Shown here one piece after another: positions 1-13,601 of a stretch of 64,000 nucleotides of DNA (positions are counted from its first letter, which is position 1; every line of letters begins with the position of its first letter). This DNA is from Fratercula arctica (lineage: Eukaryota; Chordata; Aves; Charadriiformes; Alcidae), in contig CANTUZ010000001.1 of the NCBI GenBank assembly GCA_947846985.1, positions 682,001-746,000 on the forward strand. Direction: 5' to 3'. A program made the position numbers and the translations under genes. The notes under the pieces were generated by a model. The model did no database searches, was not told the origin of the DNA, and worked only from the letters and a program-made list of their open reading frames with translations.

Positions 1-270
1 CCTTCAGGCACAAGGCAGGGAAGAGGAGACACCTCAGGGTGCACCGCCGGGACCAGCAGGTTCCCTCCAAAGCAGCCTGGTGGCAGCTGCCGTAAGCGTC
101 ACAGCAGGAAACTAAATACAAAAACACCTCCGTTCTTAAAAAAACCTAAACTGAGCTAACAGCTCGACACATTCCCCTGATGGCACCTAGAATTCTTCTG
201 TCTATATCAAGCCCCCGTCCTTTCTCGAGTCCTTAACACTCTTTAGTTGCTGGTGGACACACAAGATAAT

Positions 271-340
271 TATGTAAAGAAACTTTCGTAAATGTGCTGA
301 TTTTCACTGGCAGTAGGACACTGTACCACCAGCCAGATTT
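271..340 (+). repeat. Left copy of 70-bp direct repeat flanking a CR1
   Basis: Begins TATGTAAAGAAACTTTCGTA and ends GCCAGATTT. It matches 790-859 over exactly 70 bp with about nine mismatches and no gap. It directly abuts the CR1 3' end at 341. Confidence 0.93.
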
Positions 341-789
341 CATAGAACCACAGAACGGTTTGGGTGGGAAGGGACCTTAAAGCCCACCCAGTGCCACCCC
401 CTGCCATGGGCAGGGACACCTCCCACCAGCCCAGCTTGCTCCAAGTCCCATCCAACCTGGCCTTGAACACCTCCAGGGATGGGGCACCAGTCCCAGTACT
501 AACCCCTGAGGAACACCACTCATCACTGGTCACCACTGGGACATCAAGCCATTCACCACAATGATTTAAGTGCAACCATCCAGCCAATTCCTTATCCAGC
601 GAGTGGTCCATCTGTCAAATCCATGTCTCCAATTTAGAGATGTCATGCAGGACAGTGTCAAATGCCTTGCACAGGTACCAGGTAAATGACATCAGTTGCT
701 CTTCCCTTATCCACCAACGCTGTAATGCCATCCTAGAAGGTCACCAAATTTGTCAGGCACGATTTACCCTTGGTGAAGCCATGTTGGCT
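341..789 (-). mobile_element. CR1 LINE fragment, 5'-truncated
   Basis: Antisense CR1. It begins CATAGAACCACAGAACGG and runs through the GGGACACCTCCCACC module into older upstream CR1 sequence (GACAGTGTCAAATGCC, GTGAAGCCATGTTGGCT). Exactly bounded by 70-bp direct repeats. Confidence 0.92.
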
Positions 790-859
790 TATGTAAAGCA
801 ACTTTTACAAATGTGCTGATTTTCACAGGCAGTAGGATGCCGTAACACCAGCCAGATTT
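790..859 (+). repeat. Right copy of 70-bp direct repeat flanking a CR1
   Basis: Begins TATGTAAAGCAACTTTTACA and ends GCCAGATTT, with a single CR1 insertion between the two copies. Looks like an unusually long target-site duplication. Confidence 0.93.
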
Positions 860-2513
860 CCCTGCTGCCTGTCTCCATGGCTTCTCGGGTTCAGAGCTCT
901 TGCTCCTTGAGGAGAACCCAAACCCGAAGCCCCAGCTGATCGACCGGGTGCTGCCGGCACACGGGCTGAGAAAACCATACGATAACGCTAATGGACCCTA
1001 CTAAGTCTATTAATGGGACAGAGCTGCTTTTCTGTCTAGGTGCAGGTTATCTAAACACAATCCAGTTAACGGTAAATATTTAAAGTGGATGGTAAATCTC
1101 ACAGCGATAAATTAATCTGGTATTTGGTTAAGAAATTCTATTGCTTTAAACAAATAATGGTTCAGCAGATCTCAAAGTACTTGTCAAATAAACTTTTAAT
1201 TATAGTAAAGGGAAACAAACGGTTATATTGGAAGCTATACCGAAGGAAAGGTGGCTTCATCCACCCCGGAGAGTGGGCACCAAGGAATAAATGCTTAATG
1301 AAAAGCCAAAAAAGGTCAGTTTGTTACGAAACCTCCAATAAGTGCCACCTCCAGTCTGGGAAATGTCTCCTTGTCCAGGCACCTGGTCCCTGCGCTTCTG
1401 TTAACCCAGGCACAGACAGTCAATAAACATGGGGTAACGCTCAGGATGACGGCTAATGATGGCCACAAACGAGAGGGGCTGGGGGGGCGGCAGGGACCCC
1501 ATCCCACAGCGCTGTGGGGCCCACGCAGAGAGGTCGGTACAGCACAGAAGGCACCGAAACCAGGGTGATGAGTGTCAGGGTACTCAGCTGGTCACCGGGG
1601 CAAACCCGCCCAGCAGAGCCCAGGGCAGGCACTGGTCGGGCAGCGGCTCGGCAAACCGCCATGGGTTGTGCCCAGCCACGGAACACACTATGTCTGGTGG
1701 ACATCTGTGCTGGGAAGGGGAGCTACAGAAACCTCTCCTGAAACCCCACAGGCAACACACAGGTCCCACTTCAGTGGCCTTTGTAGTGGGGGCCAGGAGA
1801 AGCCACCAGGATGGCTCACTCGGCGCACAGCATTTTCTATCTTTTAACCCCAAATGGTACCACAAGCAGTGCCTTGACCCGCCTGTGAGGAGACGTTACG
1901 TCTCAGTCTCCATCAGTTGAGAGCTATAAGGAATAAAAATTTAAATTCACTTTTCACCAAAAATATCTATTGTTTTGAATTTTACCACCTGTTTTCTTAA
2001 ATTCCCCTCTCCTCTTTCACCTGAAGCGGTGGTATTTCCTCCTGGATAAACCCCCAAACCAGAGGAACAGGACACCAGCGGGACACAGACGCAGGAGCAG
2101 CAATCATTTCATCTTGCTTAGATGAGAGTTTTACCATACTCCTTCGCACTTGGATTAATTACAGAGATGCAACCCTGCAAGCGGGCAGACCTGTTTGAAG
2201 AAGGACATGGCATGTCTGGAGCCTGGCATGGGAAATCCAAGCTCGTGGGGCTACTGGAGCCTGCGGACCAGCACAGAAACAGGCCAGGCGCCCACCCAAC
2301 TACCTGAAGCCTCTGCAGCAAATTACAGGAGACATCAAAGAAGAAGCTTTCTTGCTCCGGGATGGGGAAAAACATCACCCAGCTTCATGTGGCGGAGAGG
2401 AACCATCCCTTGGAACGTGCTACGATCCCCACCCACAATGAGATGCCTCTGGTTTTGTGGGTCTGCAGGAAGCAGTCCTGGGGCTCCAATCTAGGCTGAA
2501 GTTATTTTCATCA

Positions 2514-3105
2514 TGAAATCACAGAATGCTTTGGGTTGGAAGGGACCTTAAAGATCATCTAGGTCCACCACCCTGGCCTGGCCAAGGACACCTCCCACCA
2601 CACCAGCTTGCTCCAAGCCCCCTCCAACCTGGCCTTGAACCCCTCCAGGCATGGGGCAGCCACAGCTTCTCTGGGCAACCTGCGCCAGGGGCTCACCCCT
2701 CTCACAGCCAAGAATTTCTGCCTCAGATCTCAGCTCAGTCTCCCCTCTTGCAGTGGAAAACCCTTCCCCCTCGTCCCATGGCTCCCCTCCCTCATCCAGA
2801 GTCCCTCCCCAGCTTTCCTGGAGCCCCTTGAGGGACTGGAAGGGGCTGGAAGGTCTCCGCGGAGCCTTCTCTTCTCCAGGCTGAACCCCCCCAACTCTCT
2901 CAGCCTGTCCTCACAGCAGAGGGGCTCCAGCCCTCCCAGCATCTCCAATGCCTCCTCTGGCCCTGCTCCAACAGCTCCATGTCCTTCTGATGTTGGGGGC
3001 TCCAAAGCTGGACACCATATACCAGGTGAGGTCTCACAAGAGTGGAGCAGAGGGGCAGAATCACGCCCCTCAACCTGCTGGCCACGATGCTTTTATACTT
3101 ATGAA
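2514..3105 (-). mobile_element. CR1 LINE, subfamily A
   Basis: Antisense CR1 3' region with the subfamily A body (CTTCTCTGGGCAACCTGCGC, CTCAGATCTCAGCTCAG) extending upstream to the GGGGGCTCCAAAGCTGGACA segment. The longest antisense copy of this subfamily here. Confidence 0.93.
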
Positions 3106-5093
3106 TAATGCTCTTATACTTGTGGTGAACAGAAAGCAGCTTGAAGAGAGAAGACAAACCCTTGAAATCCTGCACCTGCGACCCAGCCCCACTGCCAGCA
3201 GCTTCCCTCCCTCACAGCGGACATGACAGGACCATCTCACTGACCGTTGGAGAAGAGCCGTAACGGGAACGTCACTGAAACCACTAAATCTGTCCCTGCG
3301 CGAATGCTGCTGCTGCAGCTCAAAAGGTCACTGAGTGCTTCCCGAAACTGCTGATTGATAAAAGCTGTCGAAAACTGCTCTTTCGCAACCCATTCCATAA
3401 GGAATCAGTTTGAGATAAACAACTTCTCACCAGCCTGTATGAACTGGAGACAAACCCATCCAGCTAACCAGAAAACAGCAAAGAGCGCCTTCTAAGAAGC
3501 GTTAAATCTCCACTTCAGCTAAAAATTGAAAGGGCGTTTCCTCCGTTCACACATCTGCTATGTACAGAGATCCAAAACCAGTACCAAACTGACCTGCCAC
3601 AACCCGACGCGGACGGCTGACTGCAGGAGGGTCACACTCCATTGCCCGGAGAGCCGCAGGGAACGCCTCCAACCGAGAGCACGGCCGTTGATCTCCAACC
3701 ATTACAAGTCATTTATTTTGCCACTTACCGAGTGTCCCAGAACTGCCTGAAAAACTCCCCTTCCAAGAGTGGAGCCCCCGGGCTGGAGCCGTCAGCTCTC
3801 GCCCCCCACGGCCCCACGGCCCCCGTGGCAACTTGGTTTGTGACACAGGCCAACTACAAATAAAAAAGCCAACCGTGCCTGAATTAATATATGCTTTTTA
3901 ATTACTGGAAGCAAAAACAGCTGTTTGTACAATCTAGGCTCCTAAGTCACTTAGCTTATATCTCTGCCAAGCCTCATAAATTTATTCCACGCAGTTTTCC
4001 CAGGATTTGCCTCACTGCACCTTTTCTCAGGAACGTGGACACAGACTGACAACAAGAAATGACGGCACTAACAGTTGGACTTTTAAAAAGTAATTGAAGA
4101 AATAACGGAAGCGTCTTGTCGCTTCCCACTGGCCAAGTGCTGGGCAGCCCAGAGAGGGAAGGCTGGGAAAAAAAAAGCCAAAAAACCCAAATTTCTCCAT
4201 TAGATCGTTAGCACATCCCTGTCCCGCAGAATAAAGGTACATCCAATCTGCTATTCCAGCCGCGGACAGTGGCAGATGCTTAAAAAAAATCCATGGAAAG
4301 TGGTATTTTCGATGGTGACACACCACGTCAGTGATCTGAGCTGTTCCTGAGCCAGAACTTGCACCCAGACTATTGCATTTGCAGCCAGGTAAGAAAGAAC
4401 CTTTCGCGTTCATTTTAAGCCTCCCGCAGAGGGGACACACAACAACTAAGGAGAGAGCAGCACTGCGTGAGAGGGCTCAAACACTGCCTTAAAAATCCAT
4501 CTCATCTGCAGGATGCTGAGCCGAAACAGGCCGGGATCCAGCAAGGTCTCTGATCGTAAAAGCATCTCAAGCTCATGAGAAAGGCATGAGTAAGAGGGAG
4601 AGAGACAAAGGTACCTTTAATAAAGACAGCAGACATGAGCCAGACAGAACGAATGCAAAAGGAGCGCCCTGGAGATAAGCATCAGAGGGCTCGGAGATGG
4701 AGCCAACCTTTGACGCCTGTAATCGGCATCAAAGGAACCCAGTCCCTCCTTCTCACCCATCCGAAATTCCCGTCCAGCCCCCATCGCTATTATGAACCCC
4801 CCAGGGCAGCGGCAAACAGGGAGGAGGGGATGGTTTTACCCAAGGGACTCGGGGAACCCGGCAGGACAAGCAGGGAAGTGGGAGATGGAAGCGCAATCCC
4901 AGTGGGCAGGATGCCTCCAGGCTACAGGGCTAATTCCATAAACCCTGTTCCAAGGGAATTGCGCCAGGGAAAAGGCATGGAGGGGAGGCTGCGCAGGGCA
5001 GAGCGTGGCTCACACAGATCCACCTCTGCTGCTCAACGCTCAGCGGACGCAGATTCCCCCGACGAACAGCCAAAGGAGCTCCCGTCGCTGTTA

Positions 5094-5384
<291 letters not shown>

Positions 5385-6214
5385 TCAGGATAGAAGAAAT
5401 CCCTCAAACATTGTCGTCTCTGATACAGGATATCTCTGTGAAAGAGGTAAGTAGCAGTGTCTTTGGCTTCACTCGGAGAGAGAAGGGAACACCAAGGCCA
5501 CACCTATTTCATCAATCCTGACAACCGAAGTCACTGTTTTCCTAACAAAACCCATCTTTTGCTGTCCTACCAATCACTAATATTTTTTTAGCCAATATTT
5601 TTTTTGCTACCCTCTGACATCTTATTTCACGGACCACAAGACCGTATTTCTCACTTGAAGAAATGTGGGCCCACCATGCACTGCCTCAAAAACCTTGTTT
5701 TATTCCCAGTTAACTCCTCCTTCCCAGTCAGTTTACAGGCCCCTGTTCATTGACAATAACCTTTACCCAAAAAGTTGCACGGAGTTTTTTCAAGCCTGTT
5801 AGGAGTTTAGGCCAACTCAAGCCAGAGTTTCTCTTGAGGAACGCAAGGCTCCTTTGCCGGAGCATCAAGGGGTGTGAATTAACACCAGCACATACCAGAG
5901 ATACAGAACCAGTAACCCTTGAACTGGGGACCCAGATGCACTCTGGAAAGCAGGGATGCTGCTTCGCTGGGGACAACAAGCAACAACAGAGCAGCTCCAC
6001 GATGGGGCTGCGGTGACCAAGGGAGGCTGCGGCAGAGCTAGGACGTGGCCCAGGTCTGCTCAGTTCAGGGTTTTAGCTCTAAACACGCAGCTCCCAGTGT
6101 CGGCATGGGAAGTCGAGCACCAAAACCAGCCAGGACAGTGGTCACCACCACACAATTCGGGCGGCAGCCCCTGCTTTCACCCACAGCAGACACAGGCTCG
6201 CTTTGGGCTCAGTC

Positions 6215-6262
6215 ACTGATCTCTGAAAGGTCCCTCCCAACCTGGGCAATTCTATGATTCTA
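6215..6262 (+). mobile_element. CR1 3'-terminal tail fragment
   Basis: About 48 bp: TGAAAGGTCCCTCCCAACCT ending in ATTCTATGATTCTAT. Only the extreme 3' end remains. Confidence 0.8.
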
Positions 6263-6360
6263 TTTAGTGGTGGGTTTGTCAGTGTTGGTTTGATGGCTGG
6301 ACTCCATGATCTGAAAGGTCCCTTCCAACCTCAACAATTCCATGATTCTATGATTCTATT
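6263..6360 (+). mobile_element. CR1 3'-terminal tail, subfamily B
   Basis: Starts TTAGTGGTGGGTTTGTCAGT directly at the end of the previous tail and ends with three ATTCTATG-type units. It shares its 5' truncation point with the tails at 42035, 54471 and 57849. Confidence 0.88.
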
Positions 6361-6428
6361 CACCCCCTGCAGAGAGGACCACGGCAAAGCCGAAGCCTCC
6401 AAACACAACCGGGGCGGAACCGGAGTCA

Positions 6429-6686
<258 letters not shown>

Positions 6687-9600
6687 TTAATATTTTTGCT
6701 AAGCACCTAAAATCATCAACAAGAGCGTAACTTCACCTGACGTACCCCATCCTACCACCTTCAGCAGAGGGAAAACATCTGCAGAGTTCGAACACCTCGC
6801 TATGAGGTGTGCAGTGAGCTGGGGCGGGGATGTTTCATCCTGTGGATAATTAGACAAGAAATAATCCTCCTGGGATACTCTAGACCATCCTGCAGGTCCT
6901 CAGCCTCTACATGGTCACTTGTGTGATTCCTTTGGCTAGTTCTACACACGATGGGCTGTTAAAGATTCAGCACAGACATGATGGGTTGCCTTAACTGACC
7001 TTTAGCCTTAACTGACCCCCCCACAGGGTGCAGAAGGACCGGTGCATTCCCAACGGCAGCCTCTGACAACAAACGTCTCAGGGTGGTTGATTTTAAGGCC
7101 GCGCTTCCAGCTCCTGAGACAAACACGCAATGAGGCCACCAGAGCAGCCCCAGACGGTGCCTTTGGCAATGTCACCAGACGGACCCAAGATCCTTGGAGA
7201 GGCAACACCCAAAGCGCTGGCAGACGCCAAGAGAAATCACTCCATTTTCTGTTATCCGAGCGATGTTGCTGTCTCCAAACTCCCAACAAAGTACATTCAT
7301 CCTCGCCGCATGCCCAACCCTCCAAAATACTGAATTCAGCTCCAAGTCTGGCACCGTGCTCCGAAAAGCCTCCCCCCCTCCAGACCCAGGGAACACGTCA
7401 GCATCAATTAAAAAAAAAAAAGTGAAGATGGAGAAATGCTGTAAGAGAACAGTTGTAACAGCTTGAGAAGGTGATGTGCGGGAGGAGGTGGAGCGGACGC
7501 GGCAGCCCCAGGTGAACTTTTCTCCTTCCCTGCCTCACCTGTGATTTGTGGATTATTTTTGGAGATGAAGCACAGGAAAACAAGGAAACCTGTGCCACGT
7601 AGTTTTGTTGCACTTACAGCAATGGTGTGAAGGCAAAGAAAACCATGCAGCGGATTTTTTTAATAGGACAGAGCAGGGTTTGCTATGCTATAATTTACCA
7701 GCTGCCGTCTTTGCTTAGCACGGGCTGAGCTCTGGCTGCCTGCAGCAGCCCCAGTGCCGCGCTGGACGTCACCGCTGCCGACAGCCACCACCTCGCACCG
7801 CTTCTGGCCCAACATCATCCATCTCCCCCGCACCCTTTCCAACAGCCGAGGGGAGAAAATGCCCGTTTCCTGATGGCTGCGCGGGCTGCGTGGCTGCCGA
7901 GCGCAGAGCCGCGCTTCGAAAATGTCAACGATGAGTTGTCTCGCAAATATGAGAAACATCTTCCAGCTCGCTCCAGAGCGCTAAATGGCTTTGGTGGAAA
8001 GATGACAGAGCGGACAGGATGAGAGCCAAGGGCTGAGCAAAGGAGAGCAAGGCCAGAAAAGAAGGTCTCATCTCCCTGTAGGCTCGCATGATGGCTCACG
8101 GGTGGAGGTTGGCAAACACAAAGCCCTTGCTCAAGGAAACTGCCCACAGTGCTTGTCCTGTGAGGTCTCTCCGTGTCCCCACGCCAACAGTCACCTCTCG
8201 CCCTGCACAGCCCGGCCCTGAAGCCCTCGTCTTCCCTCTCCTTTTGGCCTCCCATATCCAGAGGTCTTTACTTTGAGAAGAAATCACTGCAGCACACTCC
8301 AGTGTGAAGACGGGCAGCGGTGGCATCCTTTGCTGTGACAATCTGATCTGCTGCTTCAGCGGCGTTGGTAGAGCCATGCTCACCGAGGGCTTTATGAAAT
8401 CCAACACCGAGTTTTACGACTCGGGTTCAAACGCCGGGGTTAGGCCCCATCTCAGACTATCCTTTAAAAACCAATAACGTATTTTATCAGCCAGACACGC
8501 AGAGTGACGAGAAAGGAAAAGAGGAGCGGTAACTAAATCCGACACTGTAAGCGAAACCGCGATGCCACAGCAGCTCTAAACAGAGGCACGGCAGGTCCCC
8601 GGCCTGTCAGAAGCAGGGAGAGAGCAAAAGCAACTCAGCAATTAAGGGACCTGGGGAGTATCATGGGATGTTGTCTGCCACCCCTTGATGATTTCTACCC
8701 TTTCCCAGCCGACATTAAAATATACTTCAGGCCAAACCCTCCATAAACAGCCATACAACAGAATTAATACGTCTGAGAGGAGGCTTCCCTCGAGCACAGG
8801 AGACAAAGCCACTCATGAGCGTCATCCCAACCCACAGGTGGTTTGGGCAGGAATTTTCAACCCGCGGCTGCCCATCGCCACGGGACGGAGAGTCTGGTCC
8901 CACATAAACAACGCCAGGATCGCACACAGAACCACTGTGTTTCCCAACCCCCTTTTGAATGCTGCACCTGAGCATTTATTCAGTCCTTCTGGGGTTGTGA
9001 GGGACTATAACGTTACTTAAAACTATATTTACACAGCACTTTGAAAACACCGCGTGCATCCTACCCCTAAGTAATGTATAAACTCAGAAAAATCAAATAC
9101 AAATGGAACAGGACACGAATGAGAAATGGAAAACTGATGACTTGATCAGAAGATTAAAATCCAATTTTTCAAGTCATGGGGGTTGATAAGATAACCTGAT
9201 CTTGGAGGGCAGAGGGAAGGAAAAAGACTGTAAGTGAAGGGAAGAGCAGCAATTAGAAGTATTGGAAAAAAAGATGTTCCGGGTCTTGAGAGCAACGTGA
9301 CAACTAGTGTACAGAGAGAAAAGGAGAAGTGCAAGAGCAGGAGTAAAGGGCAGAAACGGCCCGTGCCACGGATCACAGGAAGACCCGACACACCGATGTG
9401 CATCAACACGTCACTCACAATGCAAGAATTAAACCAAAATGCATCCTGCAGTCAACACTACACCTCCGGTTTGCAGAAGTGCGATCTTCCTACTTCTGCA
9501 CCTCACCCCACTTTCACTTTCAAGGCACCGAGGATTTTTCTTGTTAGTATTACGGTAAGATATTATTAAGATAAAATACCATGCTGTAATGAAGCCCTAA

Positions 9601-9720
9601 ATTTGTCAATAAAAAGTTTCTTAACTAGAAAGAAGAAAGAAAAATCCATTTTAAGATCTCTCAACACAGAAATTCCAAAATCCTGGTCCGGGAAAAAGCA
9701 GAAGTGAAATCGTGCCTTTT

Positions 9721-9832
9721 CCTGACCACCTGGGACACCCTCCCGATTCCCAGGACAGCCCCCTGACCACCTGGGACACACACCCCCCCCCCCGACACCT
9801 GGGACATATTCCCCCCTGACACTTGGGACAGC
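9721..9832. repeat. Degenerate minisatellite, CTGACCACCTGGGACA core
   Basis: Four copies of a CTGACCACCTGGGACA-like core at about 9722, 9762, 9793 and 9816. The spacing shrinks from 40 to 32 to 22 bp because C-rich linkers differ in length. Confidence 0.75.
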
Positions 9833-10324
9833 CAGGGAAGCACTAACACACTTTGTTTCTTCCAAGATCCAGAAGTTTCAGGAAGTTTCCTACCTGAGAC
9901 CCAACTTCCACCCACCTCCCTGGGTTCACGTGCTGTGATCAATAACCATCGTTTCTTAACTGCTTGCAGCCGATTTCTACCTTGAATGTATTTATGTACA
10001 CTTCTAGTTTTAGGACTTTATTCTACCTCCTTTTCACTAGATTAAAGAGCTTTTCAGGTCCAGCAAGTTTCTTCTAAGAAAAACACAATCTGTAGGAAAA
10101 CTCCCATGCAGCTCTCTGGAGTATTTAGGATGCCACTACCCCATAAAAATCCCAGCTGAAACTGGGTAGCTGAAGGAGAATCTGGAATAGGACAGTATTT
10201 GGCTGTACTTTAACATGCATTTATAGAGGCAGAGAAATGAAACAACAGTTTATACTTTTATGGCCATACTCGGATGCCAGCGTTAACAGTTGGGAAGTAC
10301 TGGGACCAATGAAATCCTGAAAGC

Positions 10325-10360
10325 ACACACCCCACACCCCCACACCCCCCAAAAAAAAGG
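10325..10360. repeat. CA/C-rich simple tract
   Basis: CACACCCCACACCCCCACAC followed by C6 and A8. Short low-complexity tract. Confidence 0.7.
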
Positions 10361-10495
10361 ACCCTGGAAGAGCACTTGTCCAAGGCAGCAGAAGCAGCAC
10401 GTTTTTCCTGGGAGGTGCACACGCTGCCGCCAGGGTTATATGGAATCCACAGTGTCTACCACTTTTATGGCAGCGGGGAGGAGTGGGCTGGTTCA

Positions 10496-10633
<138 letters not shown>

Positions 10634-10811
10634 CTAGGAGAAGAATAAACAGGGAGATTATTCTTTGGTTCATCTTGTAGAGAGATGAGCATTAAAAAAA
10701 ATAAATATCTTCCATCTGTCTTCCTTACTATTACATCCCCAGGCTGTCACTTAATAATTTCTATGGCAAAGTCCTAATAAGTCTTGAGATGCAACATCTC
10801 TGGTCTTTCCT

Positions 10812-11091
10812 CTCTACAGCTCCCTGAAACAAGTGATGGGACAAGAGGAAATGGCCTCAAGTTGCGCCAGGGGAGGTTTAGGATGGATATTAGGAAAAAT
10901 TTCTTCACCGAAAGGGTTGTCAACCATTGGAACAGAAGGTATTTAAATACCCTGGAGGTATTTAAAAGCTGGGCAGACGTGGTGCTGAGGGACATGGGTT
11001 AGTGGTGGGTTTGTCAGTGTTGGGTTGATGGATGGACTCAATGATCTTAAAGGTCCCTTCCAACCTAGACCATTCTATGATTCTATGATTC
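10812..11091 (+). mobile_element. CR1 LINE, subfamily B (left half of composite 1)
   Basis: Sense CR1. It has CTCAAGTTGCGCCAGGGGAG, GGGCAGACGTGGTGCTGAGG and a terminal ATTCTATGATTCTATGATTC. A stretch near 10936-10960 departs from the subfamily consensus. It is followed by a 24-bp spacer and then an antisense subfamily A copy. Confidence 0.92.
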
Positions 11092-11115
11092 AAACCATAT
11101 AATCTCCCTAGTTCA
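11092..11115. repeat. 24-bp spacer shared inverted with 25684-25707
   Basis: Starts AAACCATATAATCTCCCTAG. It is the perfect reverse complement of 25684-25707 and sits between tail-to-tail CR1 B and A copies at both loci. Confidence 0.93.
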
Positions 11116-11640
11116 CAGAATGGTCTAGGATGGAAGGGACCTTAAAGATCGTCTAGTCCATCCCTCCTGCCCTGGGCAGGGACACCTCCCACCACACCAG
11201 CTTGCTCCAAGCCCCGTCCAACCTGGCCTCGAACACCTCCAGGGATGGGGCAGCCACAGCTTCTCTGGGCAACCTGCGCCAGGGGCTCACCCCCCTCACA
11301 GCCAAGAATTTCTGCCTCAGATCTCAGCTCAATCTCCTCTCTTGCAGTGGAAAACCCTTCCCCCTCCTCCCATGGCTCCCCTCCCTCATCCAGAGTCCCT
11401 CCCCAGCTTTCCTGGAGCCCCTTGAGGGACTGGAAGGGGCTCCAAGGTCTCCTCGGAGCCTTCTCTTCTCCAGGCTGAACCCCCCCAGCTCTCTCAGCCT
11501 GTCCTCACAGCAGAGGGGCTCCAGCCCTCCCAGCATCTCCGGGGCCTCCTCTAGACCCAGCAGGTCCACGTCTGCCTTGTGCTGGGACCCCCAGAGCTGG
11601 ACTCAGTGCTCCGGGGTGGTGTCAGGAGAGCATCTGAGTT
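11113..11640 (-). mobile_element. CR1 LINE, subfamily A (right half of composite 1)
   Basis: Antisense subfamily A 3' region starting TCACAGAATGGTCTAGGATG. The upstream part runs past CCAGCATCTCCGGGGCCTCC into less conserved CR1 sequence, so the left boundary of the element is approximate. Confidence 0.9.
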
Positions 11641-13089
11641 GCTCTTACACAGAACACCATCTATTACAGACCTGCACCCTACTTCTGGCTGATCACCTTT
11701 TCTCTAGTTCCAGTGTCAGGATTTTATCCTGCTGCCTTTTTGCCAAGCAGCCCCCGCCAGCAGACGTGGCCGGGCCGTGCTGAGGATAAGCCATTCGGCT
11801 CAGAGCCACAGCCTCTCACCAGGAGCAGCACGTGTCCAGAAACCAAACCTTTCCCCATCAACTACCTTCCCAGCCCTCTATTGACGCACCAGTGTGAGAA
11901 GTCGCAGCATTCCCACACGGCACAGACACGTATGGCAGCAGTAACCCCTCTCTCCTGCTGTAGGAGCAGTAACCTCCTCTCTCTTGGCAGAGAAGTCACA
12001 ATCTTCTGGCGCCGGCTCTGCCCTGCCCTCGGAGAGACCCCACAACCCCAAGAGCATCCATGGGAGAACGGGGGAGTGTTTCTGGAACCGAGCGCTCCAT
12101 TAGGGATCTCCCCCTCTCCCGCACCATCTGACAGCTATGGAATAACTAGAAACACACCTAGAAACAACTATTACCCCTAGAAATGAGAGGATACGGACTG
12201 TCATGAGAAACAATGAACGCTCAGACATTCTCCACCAGGCTGTGGCAGCCGATGCCCGCAAGCAGGTACAGGAACAGGAACCCAGTAACGCTGGAAAAAG
12301 AGAAGAAAAGCCAAGTGATGTGGTTGGTGCTCTCCCAGGGCTCTGGGAAGAGACGGGGCAGACAACAGCAGCCATGGGAAACATGGAACAAAGCCTTTTC
12401 TAAGGAGGAAGGGAGGCAGCGGGCCCAGAACCACCGGTGAGGGTATCTCAGAGGGGTCTGCACGGAGCCGGGCTGCTGCCGAGAGACCAGTGACCTCCCC
12501 AGGACAGGACACGGAGCCACCCAGGCGTCATTGCAGATGAAATACAAAAGCTACTTCAGATTCACAGAAAATAAGGAAGGATATAAGCTGTTATGTATAA
12601 TCACAGTAACACTTTAAAAAAAAATTATTATTTTAGTTTTTCATAACTTTGTTGCACTGTTGCAAATATCCACTCTCAGGTAGGTGTCATTGTTTAAGCT
12701 TTTTCATTACAAAGCCGACACTCATGGTCAGACACAGGAGCTATTCCTTGCTTACAGACGGGGCAAAGCTTAAAATCAGGTTTTCAGGGTTTCAGCAAAC
12801 CCTCAGCTTTTAGACTCGACAGGAAGCAGCGGGAGCTTCGCCAGCTGAAAAGCACTTTTTTTTGGTTCTATAAGCCCTTGTGTTTGATTGCATCAAAACG
12901 GAGGTCACCAAAATCACCCAGTGCTGCCAACTAACAGTCTCTGTTATGTTATCTGTGTCAATGCAAATTCTAGTAGGGATTCCTCCAATAATTCCCACAC
13001 CGCGCTCACCGGTGGAACCTCGTCTCCTCCAACACCCCGAACCAACTGAGCAAATGAACTTTATGGGACTGAGAATAACTTGTAATTAT

Positions 13090-13110
13090 TTTATATATAT
13101 ATATATATAA
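13090..13110. repeat. (TA)n microsatellite
   Basis: About nine TA units after TTTTA. Confidence 0.85.
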
Positions 13111-13429
13111 AGCATCAGTTAGGAATTTTTTCAGTTGTAGCACAAGACTGACGTATGAAACTGAGTATGAACATTCATCTGAAGATTTCTGTTCCTGGTA
13201 AGAGAAGCCAGGAAAGAAATTACTAAGTATTTATGTTAAATTAATTTTAAGAGGGATAGACAGATTATAATAAATAAATATAACCTGGGCTTTTGGGATT
13301 CCAGGCTTCTCTTTGAATTACAGTATCACCAAGAATTCAACTAAACAGTACAATGGAACCAGCTTTATGTCAATGGGGTAAGAATCCAAAAAAAAAAAAA
13401 ATATTATTAGATTTGACCTGGACCTTCAA

Positions 13430-13601
13430 ATCATAGAATCATCCAGTCATTGAGGTTGGAAGGGACCTTCCAGATCATCGAGTCCAACCATCAACCCAGC
13501 ACTGCCAAGCACACCCATGTCCCTCAGCACCACGTCTGCCTGGCTTTTAAATCCCTCCAGGGATGGCGACTCCACCACTGCCCTGGGCAGCCTGATCCAA
13601 A
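13430..13601 (-). mobile_element. CR1 LINE 3' fragment, subfamily B
   Basis: Antisense, starting with TCATAGAATCATCCAG, containing CCTTCCAGATCATCGAGTCC and CTCAGCACCACGTCTGCC, truncated at GGGCAGCCTGATCCAA. Confidence 0.92.

Noticed and set aside
1456..1920. 154-codon plus-strand open frame
   Set aside because: Several overlapping frames are open on both strands, with no family match and no splice context.
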